Shown here piece by piece: positions 1 through 8,031 of a DNA stretch of 64,000 bases. Position numbers and translations under genes: made by a program. This DNA is from an uncultured Prevotella sp. (GTDB lineage: Bacteria > Bacteroidota > Bacteroidia > Bacteroidales > Bacteroidaceae). Numbering within the stretch: the stretch's first letter is position 1; each line of letters opens with the position of its first letter. The notes beneath the pieces are model-generated. The model was not told the origin of the DNA, searched no databases, and saw only the letters and a list, made by a program, of their open reading frames with translations. The DNA is taken from NCBI GenBank assembly GCA_946612625.1, contig CAMOEW010000002.1:52221-116220 (forward strand), written 5' to 3'.

Positions 1-494
1 TTCAACACCGAGTGCCGTGTTGTGGTTTCCTCTTCACAGAAAAACCCACGCTACGCCACATTCGTCGCGAAATGATAGATTTTTATGACATTCCCGTAAG
101 TCAAATCAACAACATCAAGAACGGCATGGACTGGACCGCTGCCGACGGAACTGTCGTGGAAAACGAAAGGCTTACGTTGCCTCCCGACGCGCCACGCAGC
201 TATGCTTACTGCAGCGATACAAAATACATACCAGAATTGTGGAAGATGGTGAAAGGAGTAAGCACACTCTATCATGAAAGCACTTACGCTGCCGATATGA
301 TTGACAAAGCACGCCTATACCATCACTCCACGGCAGGCGAGGCAGCCACTGTAGCTCGTGATGCAGGCGCGAGATGTTTGATTCTCGGACATTTCTCTGC
401 ACGCTATGACAATGAGAAGATATTGCTTGACGAGGCTACAAAAGTGTTCTCAAACAGTTTTCTTGCCAACGAAATGGCCATTTTTGACATATAA
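1..494 (+). CDS. rnz: Ribonuclease Z, C-terminal part (cut by window edge)
   Basis: The reading frame is open to the left edge, and the residues just before the track's GTG (QHRVPC...GFLFTEKP) match the RNase Z interior, so the GTG at 12 is not the start. RNase Z is a metallo-beta-lactamase-fold endonuclease that matures tRNA 3' ends. Visible in this half are the conserved 'HESTY' segment, the 'HSTAGEAA' helix with its histidine, and the late metal-ligand motif 'LGHFSARYD'. The N-terminal HxHxDH motif lies outside the window. The C-terminus ends at 'EMAIFDI', a normal end for the family. It is followed by an AT-rich gap and a separate promoter for the next gene. Confidence 0.93.
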   Translation, partial: QHRVPCCGFLFTEKPTLRHIRREMIDFYDIPVSQINNIKNGMDWTAADGTVVENERLTLPPDAPRSYAYCSDTKYIPELWKMVKGVSTLYHESTYAADMIDKARLYHHSTAGEAATVARDAGARCLILGHFSARYDNEKILLDEATKVFSNSFLANEMAIFDI

Positions 495-526
495 AATAAA
501 AAAAACTTATTTTTCTGCTAATAAAT

Positions 527-557
527 TTTGCCATTTCAACAATAATCACTATATTTG
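527..557 (+). promoter_or_regulatory. Bacteroidetes-type promoter for the small exported protein
   Basis: A TTTG -33 box (527-530) and a TATATTTG -7 box (550-557) are separated by 19 bases, matching the Bacteroidetes sigma-ABfr consensus TTTG-N19/20-TAnnTTTG. The predicted transcription start near 563 gives a leader of 13-19 nt. Confidence 0.75.
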
Positions 558-575
558 CACCAAACATAAACGAAA

Positions 576-896
576 ATGCTTATGACGAAAAAGATACTTA
601 TTGCAATATTTGCCGCAGCAATGATGATTTCTGTTCCGTTCGAGAGCATGGCATCAAGTTTTAAAGAGGCAATCACTGAAATACAGGGCGACCGTGCCAT
701 AGACATCAGCATAAACCAATCTACGCTTACCATAAATGGTGCACAGGGTATGGTTCTTGAGATAGTCTCAGTTACCGGTCGTCATGTGATGACGATGAAG
801 ATTGAAAGTCAGAGCCTATGCATCGACTTGAGTGTGCCTAAGGGCTGCTACCTTGTGAAGGTGGGCAGTGTAGTTAGGAAAATATCGGTGAGATAA
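576..896 (+). CDS. Small exported protein made of a signal peptide and a T9SS-tail-like domain
   Basis: The product is 106 aa (104 if the ATG at 582, MTKK, is used). Residues 1-26 form a clear Sec signal peptide ending near 'SMASS'. The rest, from about residue 50, resembles the beta-sandwich C-terminal sorting domain of type IX secretion substrates: 'VLEIVSVTGRHVM', then 'LSVPKGCYLVKVG', and a basic end 'VRKISVR'. Such tails normally sit at the end of large cargo proteins; here almost nothing precedes the tail. It has its own promoter and is followed by the sigma factor gene about 90 bases on. It may be a stand-alone periplasmic beta-sandwich protein or a remnant of a larger gene. Function unknown. 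Confidence 0.7.
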   Translation: MLMTKKILIAIFAAAMMISVPFESMASSFKEAITEIQGDRAIDISINQSTLTINGAQGMVLEIVSVTGRHVMTMKIESQSLCIDLSVPKGCYLVKVGSVVRKISVR

Positions 897-983
897 TAGA
901 TGTGTTTTTTATGGTATTATACTTATAGGGAGTAAGTGTGTGATACATGCTGCTCCTTTTTATTATATATAAATAATGTATAA

Positions 984-1532
984 GTGAAATACGACGAGGA
1001 CGATATAATTCGACAACTTTCCGATCCAAAGACTCAACGAAAGGCATTCGAAACAGTGGTACGCCAATACTCAGAGCCTCTCTATTGGCATATACGCCGT
1101 ATCGTTGTTACTCACGATGATGCCAACGACGTGTTACAGAACGTCTTTATAAAGGCATGGGCTAATCTCGGAAGTTTTCGACACGACTCCAAACTCTCGA
1201 CATGGCTCTATCGCATTGCCGTCAACGAGAGCATCGACTTCCAGCGTCGCCAAAAGAACATTGTCTCGGTAAGTGCCGACGATGTAGATTCCGGCGTTGC
1301 CAATCACCTTATGGCCGACCGCTTTTTCGACGGCAATAAGGCATCGGCCATGCTCGAAGAAGCCATCCAAACGCTGCCTGATGTCCAGAAGAACGTATTC
1401 TGCCTCCGATACTACAACGAGATGAAATACAGCGAGATGAGCAAGGTGATGAAAACCACGGAAGGAGCCTTGAAGGCATCCTATCATATTGCAGTTAAGA
1501 AGATCGCCGAATTTTTAAAGAGCAATGATTAA
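984..1532 (+). CDS. ECF-type RNA polymerase sigma factor
   Basis: This 182-aa protein has region 2 at about residues 20-90, including 'DANDVLQNVFIKAW' (the core-binding and -10 recognition helix), and region 4 at about 120-180 with 'LPDVQKNVFCLRYYNEM' followed by the helix-turn-helix 'YSEMSKVMKTTEGALKASYH'. Length and two-domain layout are typical of ECF sigma factors. No in-frame ATG lies upstream, so the GTG at 984 is taken as the start. It is followed 38 bases later by a one-TM protein and then a Spy-like periplasmic protein, in the same direction. That layout suggests an envelope-stress or metal-type regulon, with the second gene the candidate anti-sigma factor. The inducing signal is unknown. 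Confidence 0.92.
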   Translation: MKYDEDDIIRQLSDPKTQRKAFETVVRQYSEPLYWHIRRIVVTHDDANDVLQNVFIKAWANLGSFRHDSKLSTWLYRIAVNESIDFQRRQKNIVSVSADDVDSGVANHLMADRFFDGNKASAMLEEAIQTLPDVQKNVFCLRYYNEMKYSEMSKVMKTTEGALKASYHIAVKKIAEFLKSND

Positions 1533-1570
1533 ACCCTTTATGCTATTGTTCGTCATATAGACAAAAGAAT

Positions 1571-1957
1571 ATGGATATGAAAGAAGAAAAGTACATACTT
1601 GACAAAGTTGGAAAAGAGAACCATTTCCGAGTACCCAATGGCTACTTCGAAAACTTCGCTTCCGAGTTGATGAGTCGTCTGCCCGAACGTGAGGTAATAG
1701 AAGTACCTGCTGCAAAACCCCGAGTATTCGTTCTCCGTTCTTTGATTCTTACTGCAGCGTGTGTCTGCGTGGCCATTTTCAGCATTACACTCTTCTTCAT
1801 GAACGATAAGAGCGATGAGATGCCGACAGCCGGCAGCAACGTTGTTGCACAGAATAACATTGACTACAGCACTGTCGATGAATATATAGATGATGCTGCA
1901 GACTACGCCATGATGGACCACGCAGACATCTATGCTTATCTATCGTCGGAAAACTAA
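1571..1957 (+). CDS. One-TM protein next to ECF sigma factor, possible anti-sigma factor
   Basis: A 128-aa protein (ATG at 1571; a second in-frame ATG at 1577 is equally possible). It has a soluble N-terminus with the segment 'FRVPNGYFENFASELMSRLP', which I recognise as recurring in Bacteroidetes proteins next to ECF sigma genes. One membrane helix follows at about residues 55-78, then an acidic tail rich in Asp and Tyr. There is no classical zinc-binding anti-sigma HxxxCxxC motif. Its position between the sigma factor and a Spy-like gene suggests it regulates sigma activity, but this is inference. The downstream gene begins 14 bases after its stop, so the three are very likely co-transcribed. 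Confidence 0.75.
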   Translation: MDMKEEKYILDKVGKENHFRVPNGYFENFASELMSRLPEREVIEVPAAKPRVFVLRSLILTAACVCVAIFSITLFFMNDKSDEMPTAGSNVVAQNNIDYSTVDEYIDDAADYAMMDHADIYAYLSSEN

Positions 1958-1971
1958 AATGTGATTATTAT

Positions 1972-2406
1972 ATGAAAAAACTGACATTGTTTTTCATTAT
2001 GCTTCTCGCGGCAGTAATGACGTTCGCACAGGAACACCACAAGAAATTCTCACCTGAGAAATTCCAAGCCGACCTTGAAAGCTATATTACCAAGGAGGCC
2101 GGATTGTCACCTCAACAGGCATCCGATTTCTTTCCTGTATATCGAGAGATGCAGACCAAGCAGCGCAAGGTATTTGACCGCATGCGCCAGATGGGTCGCA
2201 TCAAGCCCTCGACAGACAAGGAATGTAAGGCGCAGATACGCCAGCATGACGACATGGATTTAGAGCTAAAGCAGATACAGCAGAGCTATCACAACCGTTT
2301 CTTTGGAATATTGCCGGCAAGTAAGGTATATGACGTTCTCAAGGCCGAAGACCGATTCTATCGCCAGTCATTCAAGGGAATGCGCCAGCGCATGAATCGG
2401 AGATAG
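1972..2406 (+). CDS. Spy/CpxP-like periplasmic protein
   Basis: A 144-aa protein with a signal peptide (residues 1-19, ending 'MTFAQ'). The mature part is almost entirely helical and strongly charged, with 'EAGLSPQQASDFFPVYREMQ', a variant of the LTxxQ motif of Spy/CpxP proteins. It ends with a basic stretch, 'GMRQRMNRR'. Spy-type proteins are periplasmic chaperones or stress sensors and often sit in the same operon as an envelope-stress sigma or two-component system; here it is third in the ECF operon. The last 35 bases overlap the 3' end of nth, which runs the other way. Confidence 0.75.
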   Translation: MKKLTLFFIMLLAAVMTFAQEHHKKFSPEKFQADLESYITKEAGLSPQQASDFFPVYREMQTKQRKVFDRMRQMGRIKPSTDKECKAQIRQHDDMDLELKQIQQSYHNRFFGILPASKVYDVLKAEDRFYRQSFKGMRQRMNRR

Positions 2407-3007
2407 CACACTTTTCGCAGTGAGGCTTTCGTGCCGTGCATACATAACGGCCGTGAAGCAACAGCCAGTGATGAGCCCTGGGGATATCCTCCCCAGGGAT
2501 ATTTTTTATAAGGCACTGCTCTACTTTATAAGGCGTATCGTCGCTTTTTGATACAAGGCCTATACGATGGCTCACTCGGAACACGTGCGTATCCACTGCC
2601 ATCGTCTGCTTGCCAAATGCTATTGCCTGAACCACATTAGCAGTTTTACGGCCTACACCAGGCAGATCAAGCAGAGCATTCATGTCTGAAGGAACCTCAC
2701 CGTCATGTTTCTCTACAATCTTTCGCGCCATCTCCACCAAATGCTTTGCCTTGGAATTAGGATAAGACACACTGCTGATAAGCGACAGCACATCTTCCAA
2801 TTCTGCCTGCGCCATGCTACGAGCATCAGGGAAATGGCGAAACAACTCTGGTGAGACCATGTTTACGCGCTTGTCGGTACACTGTGCACTAAGCACCACT
2901 GCTACTAACAGCTGAAACACACTGCCATACTTCAGTTCACTCTCCACCACCGGCATTTCGCTGCGGAAATAATCCAGTATCCTCGTATATCGTTCCTTTC
3001 GTGTCAT
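2372..3007 (-). CDS. nth: Endonuclease III (DNA glycosylase/AP lyase)
   Basis: This 211-aa enzyme removes oxidised pyrimidines in base excision repair. The helix-hairpin-helix 'LPGVGRKTANVV' carries the catalytic Lys, and 'MAVDTHVFRV' carries the catalytic Asp of the HhH-GPD fold. The C-terminus has the 4Fe-4S ligand pattern C-x6-C-x2-C-x5-C ('CTARKPHCEKCAISDSC'). Length is normal for the family. The ATG overlaps the menA stop codon by one base (TAATG), so translation is probably coupled to menA. Confidence 0.97.
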   Translation of the reverse strand: MTRKERYTRILDYFRSEMPVVESELKYGSVFQLLVAVVLSAQCTDKRVNMVSPELFRHFPDARSMAQAELEDVLSLISSVSYPNSKAKHLVEMARKIVEKHDGEVPSDMNALLDLPGVGRKTANVVQAIAFGKQTMAVDTHVFRVSHRIGLVSKSDDTPYKVEQCLIKNIPGEDIPRAHHWLLLHGRYVCTARKPHCEKCAISDSCAGAFP

Positions 3008-3927
3008 TATATCAAAATTATGCCTAACGAGACAGCAATACCATATACTAAAATGTTACGAGCAGTTTCGCCAAGGCAGATGTTGAGGGTGCGGCCGTGG
3101 TTGATATGTTTCATCTTAAGCCATGTGAATACGTGGAGGACGAGATATACCACAGGTAATAAGGCAGCTAACGGATGGGAACCGTAAGGCCAGAAGGAAA
3201 TTCCGCAGATGAATGCAGCAACTCCTACGGCAAGGTAAAGCCATTCAGAAGCTTGGGCTCCAATTATAACCACGAGAGTATTCTTTCCGTCGCGGCTATC
3301 ATTATCGCGGTCACGGTAGTTGTTCACGATGAGAAGTGCATCGATAACAAGTCCGCATGCAATAGAGGCGAAGAATACCTGCCACGTAACGGTATGCAAC
3401 TCTATATAATAAGGTACACATACGGGGATGATACCGAAGAACACGAGTACGAGCACATCGCCCAGTCCTATATAGGAGAGTGTGGTGGTGTAGAGAAAGC
3501 AGAATACTACGCAGATCAATCCAACAAGAATCATCTCCAAACCTCCGTAAACCACCAATGGTAGTCCAATAATGCATGCGAGGATGGTTGTGAAAGCAAT
3601 GGCATACTTCATTGATTCGGGCTTCACCCATCCTTGTGTACAGGCACGCAGCGGTCCGAGACGAGTTTCTGCATCGTCGTTGCCACGAACAAAATCAAAG
3701 AAGTCATTAATGAAATTAGCATCGATTTGCATCAGCAGTGCAAAGACAAGGCACAATATGGCAGGCAGCCATTTGAACGTACCGGGAACGTAGAAAACCG
3801 AATCGGCATAAGCGAGCGACAAACCAATCATCACAGGTACAGCTGCACCGCTAAGTGTCTTTGGACGTGAGGCAAGCAACCATGCATGGAGAGAGTCTTG
3901 GCGAACATCGGGAGACGTATTTTTCAT
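3007..3927 (-). CDS. menA: 1,4-dihydroxy-2-naphthoate polyprenyltransferase
   Basis: A 306-aa integral membrane prenyltransferase of the UbiA family with about eight hydrophobic helices. The first Asp-rich motif is 'NFINDFFDFVRGND' (N-x-x-x-D-x-x-x-D type) and the second is 'NNYRDRDNDSRDGKNTL'; both bind Mg-prenyl diphosphate. MenA attaches the isoprenoid tail in menaquinone synthesis, which this type of anaerobe uses for fumarate reduction. The first gene of a menA-nth pair, it is transcribed from a promoter that overlaps the divergent promoter of the HD gene. UbiA homologues with other substrates exist, but the second motif favours MenA. Confidence 0.92.
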   Translation of the reverse strand: MKNTSPDVRQDSLHAWLLASRPKTLSGAAVPVMIGLSLAYADSVFYVPGTFKWLPAILCLVFALLMQIDANFINDFFDFVRGNDDAETRLGPLRACTQGWVKPESMKYAIAFTTILACIIGLPLVVYGGLEMILVGLICVVFCFLYTTTLSYIGLGDVLVLVFFGIIPVCVPYYIELHTVTWQVFFASIACGLVIDALLIVNNYRDRDNDSRDGKNTLVVIIGAQASEWLYLAVGVAAFICGISFWPYGSHPLAALLPVVYLVLHVFTWLKMKHINHGRTLNICLGETARNILVYGIAVSLGIILI

Positions 3928-3953
3928 TTTTCGTATCTTTTATCCAAATTTTC

Positions 3954-3984
3954 TTGCAAAAGTACACATAATTGCGTATATTTG
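3954..3984 (+). promoter_or_regulatory. Promoter for the HD phosphohydrolase gene
   Basis: TTG (3954-3956) and TATATTTG (3977-3984) are 20 bases apart. The predicted start near 3990 is about 15 bases before the chosen ATG at 4005 and lies downstream of the track's TTG at 3972, which supports the internal ATG. It lies on the same bases as the opposing menA promoter. Confidence 0.75.
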
Positions 3985-3988
3985 CAAA
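3957..3988 (-). promoter_or_regulatory. menA: Promoter for menA-nth, overlapping the opposite promoter
   Basis: Read on the minus strand, TTTG (3985-3988) precedes TACTTTTG (3957-3964) by 20 bases. Each promoter's -33 element abuts the other's -7 element, so the two share one 35-bp footprint. Confidence 0.75.
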
Positions 3989-4004
3989 AATATTCGTCAT
4001 TTTT

Positions 4005-4676
4005 ATGATTAATAACATAGCAAGCCTCGATTTGGTTGAATTTATTGAGACAAAAATACTTCCACAGTATGCAGAGTTCGACAGTGCACATAATATGGAA
4101 CATGTTACGCGCGTGATTCGCAGTTCGATGGAACTGGCAAAGCGTACTGGAGCAGATATGAACATGGTCTATGCCGTTGCTGCATATCACGACTTGGGAA
4201 TGAGCGGTCCGCGTGCCGTGCATCACATTACAGGTGGCAAAATTCTTGCTCAGGATGCACGGCTAAGAAGATGGTTCTCACCTGAGCAAATCAGGATTAT
4301 GAAAGAAGCAGTAGAGGATCACAGGGCATCAGCATCACGCGCACCGCGCAGCATCTACGGCAAGATTGTAGCTGAGGCCGACAGGGACCTGGATTCCGAG
4401 ATAGTATTCAGACGGACGTTACTCTTCGGTTTCGCCCATTATCCTGAACTCGACCGCGAAGGGCAGTGGAGACGGTTCAAAAGCCACATGGACGAAAAGT
4501 ATTCAGTCAATGGATATATCCGATTGTGGATAGCAGGTTCGGAGAACGAGCAAAAACTGAAAACCCTTCGAAATATTATAGCCGACACTACGGAACTGCG
4601 TCGTATTTTCGATAGGATATACAACGATTTGAAAAACCAACTAATTGAAGAAGTTCCAAGAGATACCAAAGCGTAG
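4005..4676 (+). CDS. HD-domain metal-dependent phosphohydrolase
   Basis: A 223-aa cytoplasmic protein. The HD-superfamily residues are visible: histidines in 'SAHNMEHVTRV' (about residues 29 and 33), the HD pair in 'AAYHDLGMSG' (62-63), 'AVHHITGG' (73-74), 'VEDHRAS' (about 106) and an Asp in 'AEADRDLD' (about 125). These are metal ligands for phosphomonoester or phosphodiester hydrolysis. The substrate cannot be told from sequence. The ORF track starts at a TTG inside the promoter; the ATG at 4005 follows the -7 box at a normal distance. The last 36 bases overlap the 3' end of the porin gene on the other strand. Confidence 0.85.
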   Translation: MINNIASLDLVEFIETKILPQYAEFDSAHNMEHVTRVIRSSMELAKRTGADMNMVYAVAAYHDLGMSGPRAVHHITGGKILAQDARLRRWFSPEQIRIMKEAVEDHRASASRAPRSIYGKIVAEADRDLDSEIVFRRTLLFGFAHYPELDREGQWRRFKSHMDEKYSVNGYIRLWIAGSENEQKLKTLRNIIADTTELRRIFDRIYNDLKNQLIEEVPRDTKA

Positions 4677-7049
4677 CACGCGCGTGTTTGTGGGGTAGTT
4701 GGGAGTAAGAAAATACTCTTTGCTACCACCGGCATTAACATGACTCATCATCACAAAGAATCGTGCGTGCTTCAGGTGGAAATTGGCATAGACATTCACC
4801 CATGGGTAGCCACCTATTTTCTTGCGGGCACTCTCATTCTCCTGAATTGCAAATTGATTGAGCTGCGGAAGGAAGTCAGGCGCATAATACTTAGTAAAAT
4901 ACGTCATGTCGGCACCTAACTCTACCTTCAGTTGACCTACAATCCTGAATTTCAGAAACAGATTAGTCCATATATTTATCGCCGGCACAGGCAGTACATC
5001 CTCATGATTGGAGTGCTGGAAAGTTATTATATTCTCCCAGTTTAGAATGCCAAGGCGGAAGTCCTGCATCAGCTGTATGGTCATCAGATTGATATTGCCG
5101 CTTGCCTGATTGACGGCGGCTGTCAGATTGCTGCGTGGATAGTTACCCACGTTGTAGTCACAGTTCATCGTGAAATACGTGTATTTCTGAATCTCTTCGA
5201 TAGCAACGCGCAGTGAGGTTCTGGTCTTACGATATCGGAACAGTCCTTCTATGCGCATACGAGTCTCCTTGCTCAGGTCGTTGTCCCACCAGAAGTGCTT
5301 ACTGTGGTAGCTGCGGTAATAGAATGTTGGATTCAGACGGTAGAAGTATGCCTTGGCTGCGAGGGTTAGAGTGTCGCCCCAGAGTTTGAAGTTGAAATCG
5401 GTGTTGAAATCTATTTTCAACTGTCCGATGTCTTCACCCACGAGCCATGTTTCTGCCATAAGGTTATAGTGAAACGCTTTTCCAAGAGTTTTATTAATCT
5501 GTCCGCCTATGCTAATGCCATGCTCGGTAAATTTGCCGAGCGAAGCGGTAAAGTCAGGGTTTACGGTCGGCATCTTGAATGAGCGGTATTCGTGGGTAGC
5601 GAAAATCTTTAACCCAGCCTTCATCCACTTGTTGAAGCCTTCGAGCAGCGCAATGCCCACAGTATTTTTCATCAAGAAAGTGCGGTCTTCATCGAAAATG
5701 TCATCGTTGTCAATAGGACGGTATGACAGCCCGTTGTAGTACTGGTTTTTATACAGACCTTCAGGGCTGACGTAAGCCTGATATATACGGTCGTAGCTGT
5801 TTAGGTCAAAGGTGTGGATGAAGCTCGTCACAGGTACGTATTCATCTTTCATCGTAGCGTTGATGGAGTCCTGACGCCGTTCTTCAGCAAGTAGGCTGTC
5901 AAGCTTTTGCTGATTCTCTATGAGCACTCGTGTTGAGTCGGCACTGATTTCCTGTTTCTGATTCGCCACGGGTTCGTCGCCGGCAATGCGTGCGCCGCGT
6001 GGTCTGCCAGCTGGGGCAGTCTGCTCTTCATTGACATCTTTGCCACGACGACGGTAACCAGAACGTTTCTTATCGTCACTCTCATCCCCGTCTTCACGCT
6101 CTTCCTGTTTTTCGCGATTCTTTTTGTCCTTCATCGCTTCACGTGCAAACTGCCGTGCCTTGATTTCTGCGTCGGTCATCTTTACCTTGCGGTAGAAACC
6201 AAGGTTGTAGCGGTGGGTTAAGAAAAAGTGGGTGTTGTCGTCGCGGTTCCAGTTCTGGTTCAACACTGTCGGCAGCTCATCTTCATTAATAGCATCGAAA
6301 GCCTCCGGATGGGTGATATACTCGTCGTTGGTGATACCACCGTTTTCGGTTGCCTTCTGATGATAATGGGCAAAAATGGCGTGCAAATTGTAGCGGTCGC
6401 CACGATAGGAACCATAGACGGTGGCTCCGAAATGTGACGTGCTCTGGCGCTGATAGTAGCCACGGGCATAGTGGTAGTCAAGGTCAAAGCCCATTCCAAT
6501 ACGCTTGCCAGCATTGATGGCAAACTTGCCTTGGATATGATCTTCACCATTCTGACTATCGCCACAGGTGTTGTATGTAAGGTTTGTCAAAGGAGACAGG
6601 GTATTGGTGAAATGTACCATGTCGGGGGTCTTCATGACAAAGCTGTAGGGTTGTGTGAAAATTTCCTGCTCCATCAGCGGACGGTCGATGACGATACGGT
6701 TGATACGTGCAGAATAGTTGTTGCCGATGGTATTGTATTCTCCGTACATGCCCGAGTTGAACACAGTTTTCTGATATAGATGGGGCATAGTGTCGATTTC
6801 TGCTTTTCGTATGTCACCAAACTTTCGGTCAATAGTCCATACATACATTCCCTTTGGAATCTCGCGGTTGCGCTTGGTGGTGTCGCGGTTGTGCTTGTTG
6901 AAGTTCTGGTTCTGGGCGGTCTGGTTGTTTTGTCCAGGATATTCCTCACGCTGCGATACATTTCCGAACTCGTCTATCTGGTTATAGACTTGCGGAAAAA
7001 CTATTGTCGAGATGAATAAGAAGAGCAGGGTGGGGAGTAGTCGTTTCAT
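4641..7049 (-). CDS. Putative outer-membrane porin (Porin_10 type) with charged insert
   Basis: An 802-aa protein with a signal peptide (residues 1-20, ending 'VFPQ'). The body alternates short amphipathic strands rich in Tyr, Phe, Asn and His, and ends in an aromatic residue ('GISWNFFN'), all typical of a beta-barrel. The 'WTIDRKFGDI' N-terminal region followed by a long barrel fits the Bacteroidetes putative porin family PF14121. Residues about 291-400 interrupt the barrel with a Lys/Glu/Arg/Asp-rich hydrophilic stretch ('KDKKNREKQEEREDGDESDD') predicted to be disordered or coiled-coil. The ATG overlaps the stop of the upstream two-TM gene (ATGA). Substrate unknown. Confidence 0.85.
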   Translation of the reverse strand: MKRLLPTLLFLFISTIVFPQVYNQIDEFGNVSQREEYPGQNNQTAQNQNFNKHNRDTTKRNREIPKGMYVWTIDRKFGDIRKAEIDTMPHLYQKTVFNSGMYGEYNTIGNNYSARINRIVIDRPLMEQEIFTQPYSFVMKTPDMVHFTNTLSPLTNLTYNTCGDSQNGEDHIQGKFAINAGKRIGMGFDLDYHYARGYYQRQSTSHFGATVYGSYRGDRYNLHAIFAHYHQKATENGGITNDEYITHPEAFDAINEDELPTVLNQNWNRDDNTHFFLTHRYNLGFYRKVKMTDAEIKARQFAREAMKDKKNREKQEEREDGDESDDKKRSGYRRRGKDVNEEQTAPAGRPRGARIAGDEPVANQKQEISADSTRVLIENQQKLDSLLAEERRQDSINATMKDEYVPVTSFIHTFDLNSYDRIYQAYVSPEGLYKNQYYNGLSYRPIDNDDIFDEDRTFLMKNTVGIALLEGFNKWMKAGLKIFATHEYRSFKMPTVNPDFTASLGKFTEHGISIGGQINKTLGKAFHYNLMAETWLVGEDIGQLKIDFNTDFNFKLWGDTLTLAAKAYFYRLNPTFYYRSYHSKHFWWDNDLSKETRMRIEGLFRYRKTRTSLRVAIEEIQKYTYFTMNCDYNVGNYPRSNLTAAVNQASGNINLMTIQLMQDFRLGILNWENIITFQHSNHEDVLPVPAINIWTNLFLKFRIVGQLKVELGADMTYFTKYYAPDFLPQLNQFAIQENESARKKIGGYPWVNVYANFHLKHARFFVMMSHVNAGGSKEYFLTPNYPTNTRVLRFGISWNFFN

Positions 7050-7282
7050 TTTATGGATTGTTTCATAAAACGTATTGTTGCCTCAGCAAACTTTATCGCC
7101 ATGGCAATCAGTACAATGATAATGCCTCTGTAGGCGTCGCCAGAAAGATAGAAACAGACTCCGACAATGGCAATGAACATAAATGCTATGTTAAGCACAT
7201 TGCGTATTTTGAACATCAGGTCATGGCGCTGTGATTCATCCTCGCGGCGGTGATGACGCTGCAGATTGTATGGTTCGAGCAT
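7046..7282 (-). CDS. Small two-TM membrane protein
   Basis: This 78-aa protein has a hydrophilic, His/Arg-rich N-terminus ('LQRHHRREDESQRHD') and two hydrophobic helices (about residues 30-46 and 50-66), followed by a short basic tail. I do not recognise a family. It lies 9 bases downstream of the DUF4468 gene and its stop overlaps the porin start (ATGA), so the three genes form one translationally linked unit. That suggests a role in the same envelope process, but no function can be assigned. Confidence 0.7.
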   Translation of the reverse strand: MLEPYNLQRHHRREDESQRHDLMFKIRNVLNIAFMFIAIVGVCFYLSGDAYRGIIIVLIAMAIKFAEATIRFMKQSIK

Positions 7283-7291
7283 CGGAAGCGA

Positions 7292-7924
7292 TTATTTAAA
7301 GAGAGCCTGAAGCTCACGGAAGATATAGTTCTTTCGGTCAACGGTCTTACGACGGAATTTACCGCTGATACGCGACAGTTTCTGACCGCTTTTGGTAAGT
7401 GCCTCCTTGTCGGTAATCCACTCCTCGGCACTCATCGTCTGGGGATTGCGCTCCTCTTCATAAAGATAGTGAATACGGCACATCTGTACGTCGGCACTGC
7501 CGTCCTTGCAGTCGGCAATGATATTATAGTATAGGCGTGTGCGGTCGAGAGTCAGTGCTGAGTTCTTGAACACCAGCCACTCCTGATATGTAGCACATAC
7601 GGTATGCTTCTCCTTGTCGTCAACAAGGATTCGGCTCTGCTCAAACTGATTCTCCTCTTCGGTCATTTCCTGCAGAAACGCACTGATAGCATCCTGAATC
7701 TGGTTTGCACTCTTGCCTGGGGCATTGATGGTGGTGCTGAACACAACTCTGCCGTCAACCACAGGCACTGCTCCTGCAAGGTATTTCTCGTCAGGGTTCG
7801 GCTTAGCAGGCTTCCCTGGTTCTGATTTTGCCACCCTGCTCTCCTTAGGCATCTCCCATACATTTGCCTGTGCCATAACAAGCATCGGCAGACACATCAT
7901 GACGAAAAAACAAATCTTTCTCAT
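7292..7924 (-). CDS. Exported DUF4468 (TBP-like fold) protein
   Basis: A 210-aa protein with a signal peptide (residues 1-19, ending 'VMAQ'). The segment 'RVVFSTTINAPGKSANQIQ' followed by 'EWLVFKNSALTLDRTRLYYNI' is characteristic of DUF4468, a Bacteroidetes domain with a TBP-like fold of unknown function. The C-terminal part is basic and helical ('GKFRRKTVDRKNYIFRELQALF'). First gene of a three-gene unit with the two-TM protein and the porin. Confidence 0.82.
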   Translation of the reverse strand: MRKICFFVMMCLPMLVMAQANVWEMPKESRVAKSEPGKPAKPNPDEKYLAGAVPVVDGRVVFSTTINAPGKSANQIQDAISAFLQEMTEEENQFEQSRILVDDKEKHTVCATYQEWLVFKNSALTLDRTRLYYNIIADCKDGSADVQMCRIHYLYEEERNPQTMSAEEWITDKEALTKSGQKLSRISGKFRRKTVDRKNYIFRELQALFK

Positions 7925-8031
7925 TGTCGTTATCTTATTTTTGTTGTTTTACACTTTTCAGAATGCAAAGTTACAAAGAATAAGATAAACGACCTAATAT
8001 TTTATCATTTTTTAGTTTTTGTCGAAGAATG

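Noticed and set aside
3972-4004. Track start for the HD hydrolase at TTG 3972
   Set aside because: It lies inside the promoter -7 region; the ATG at 4005 follows the box at the normal distance.
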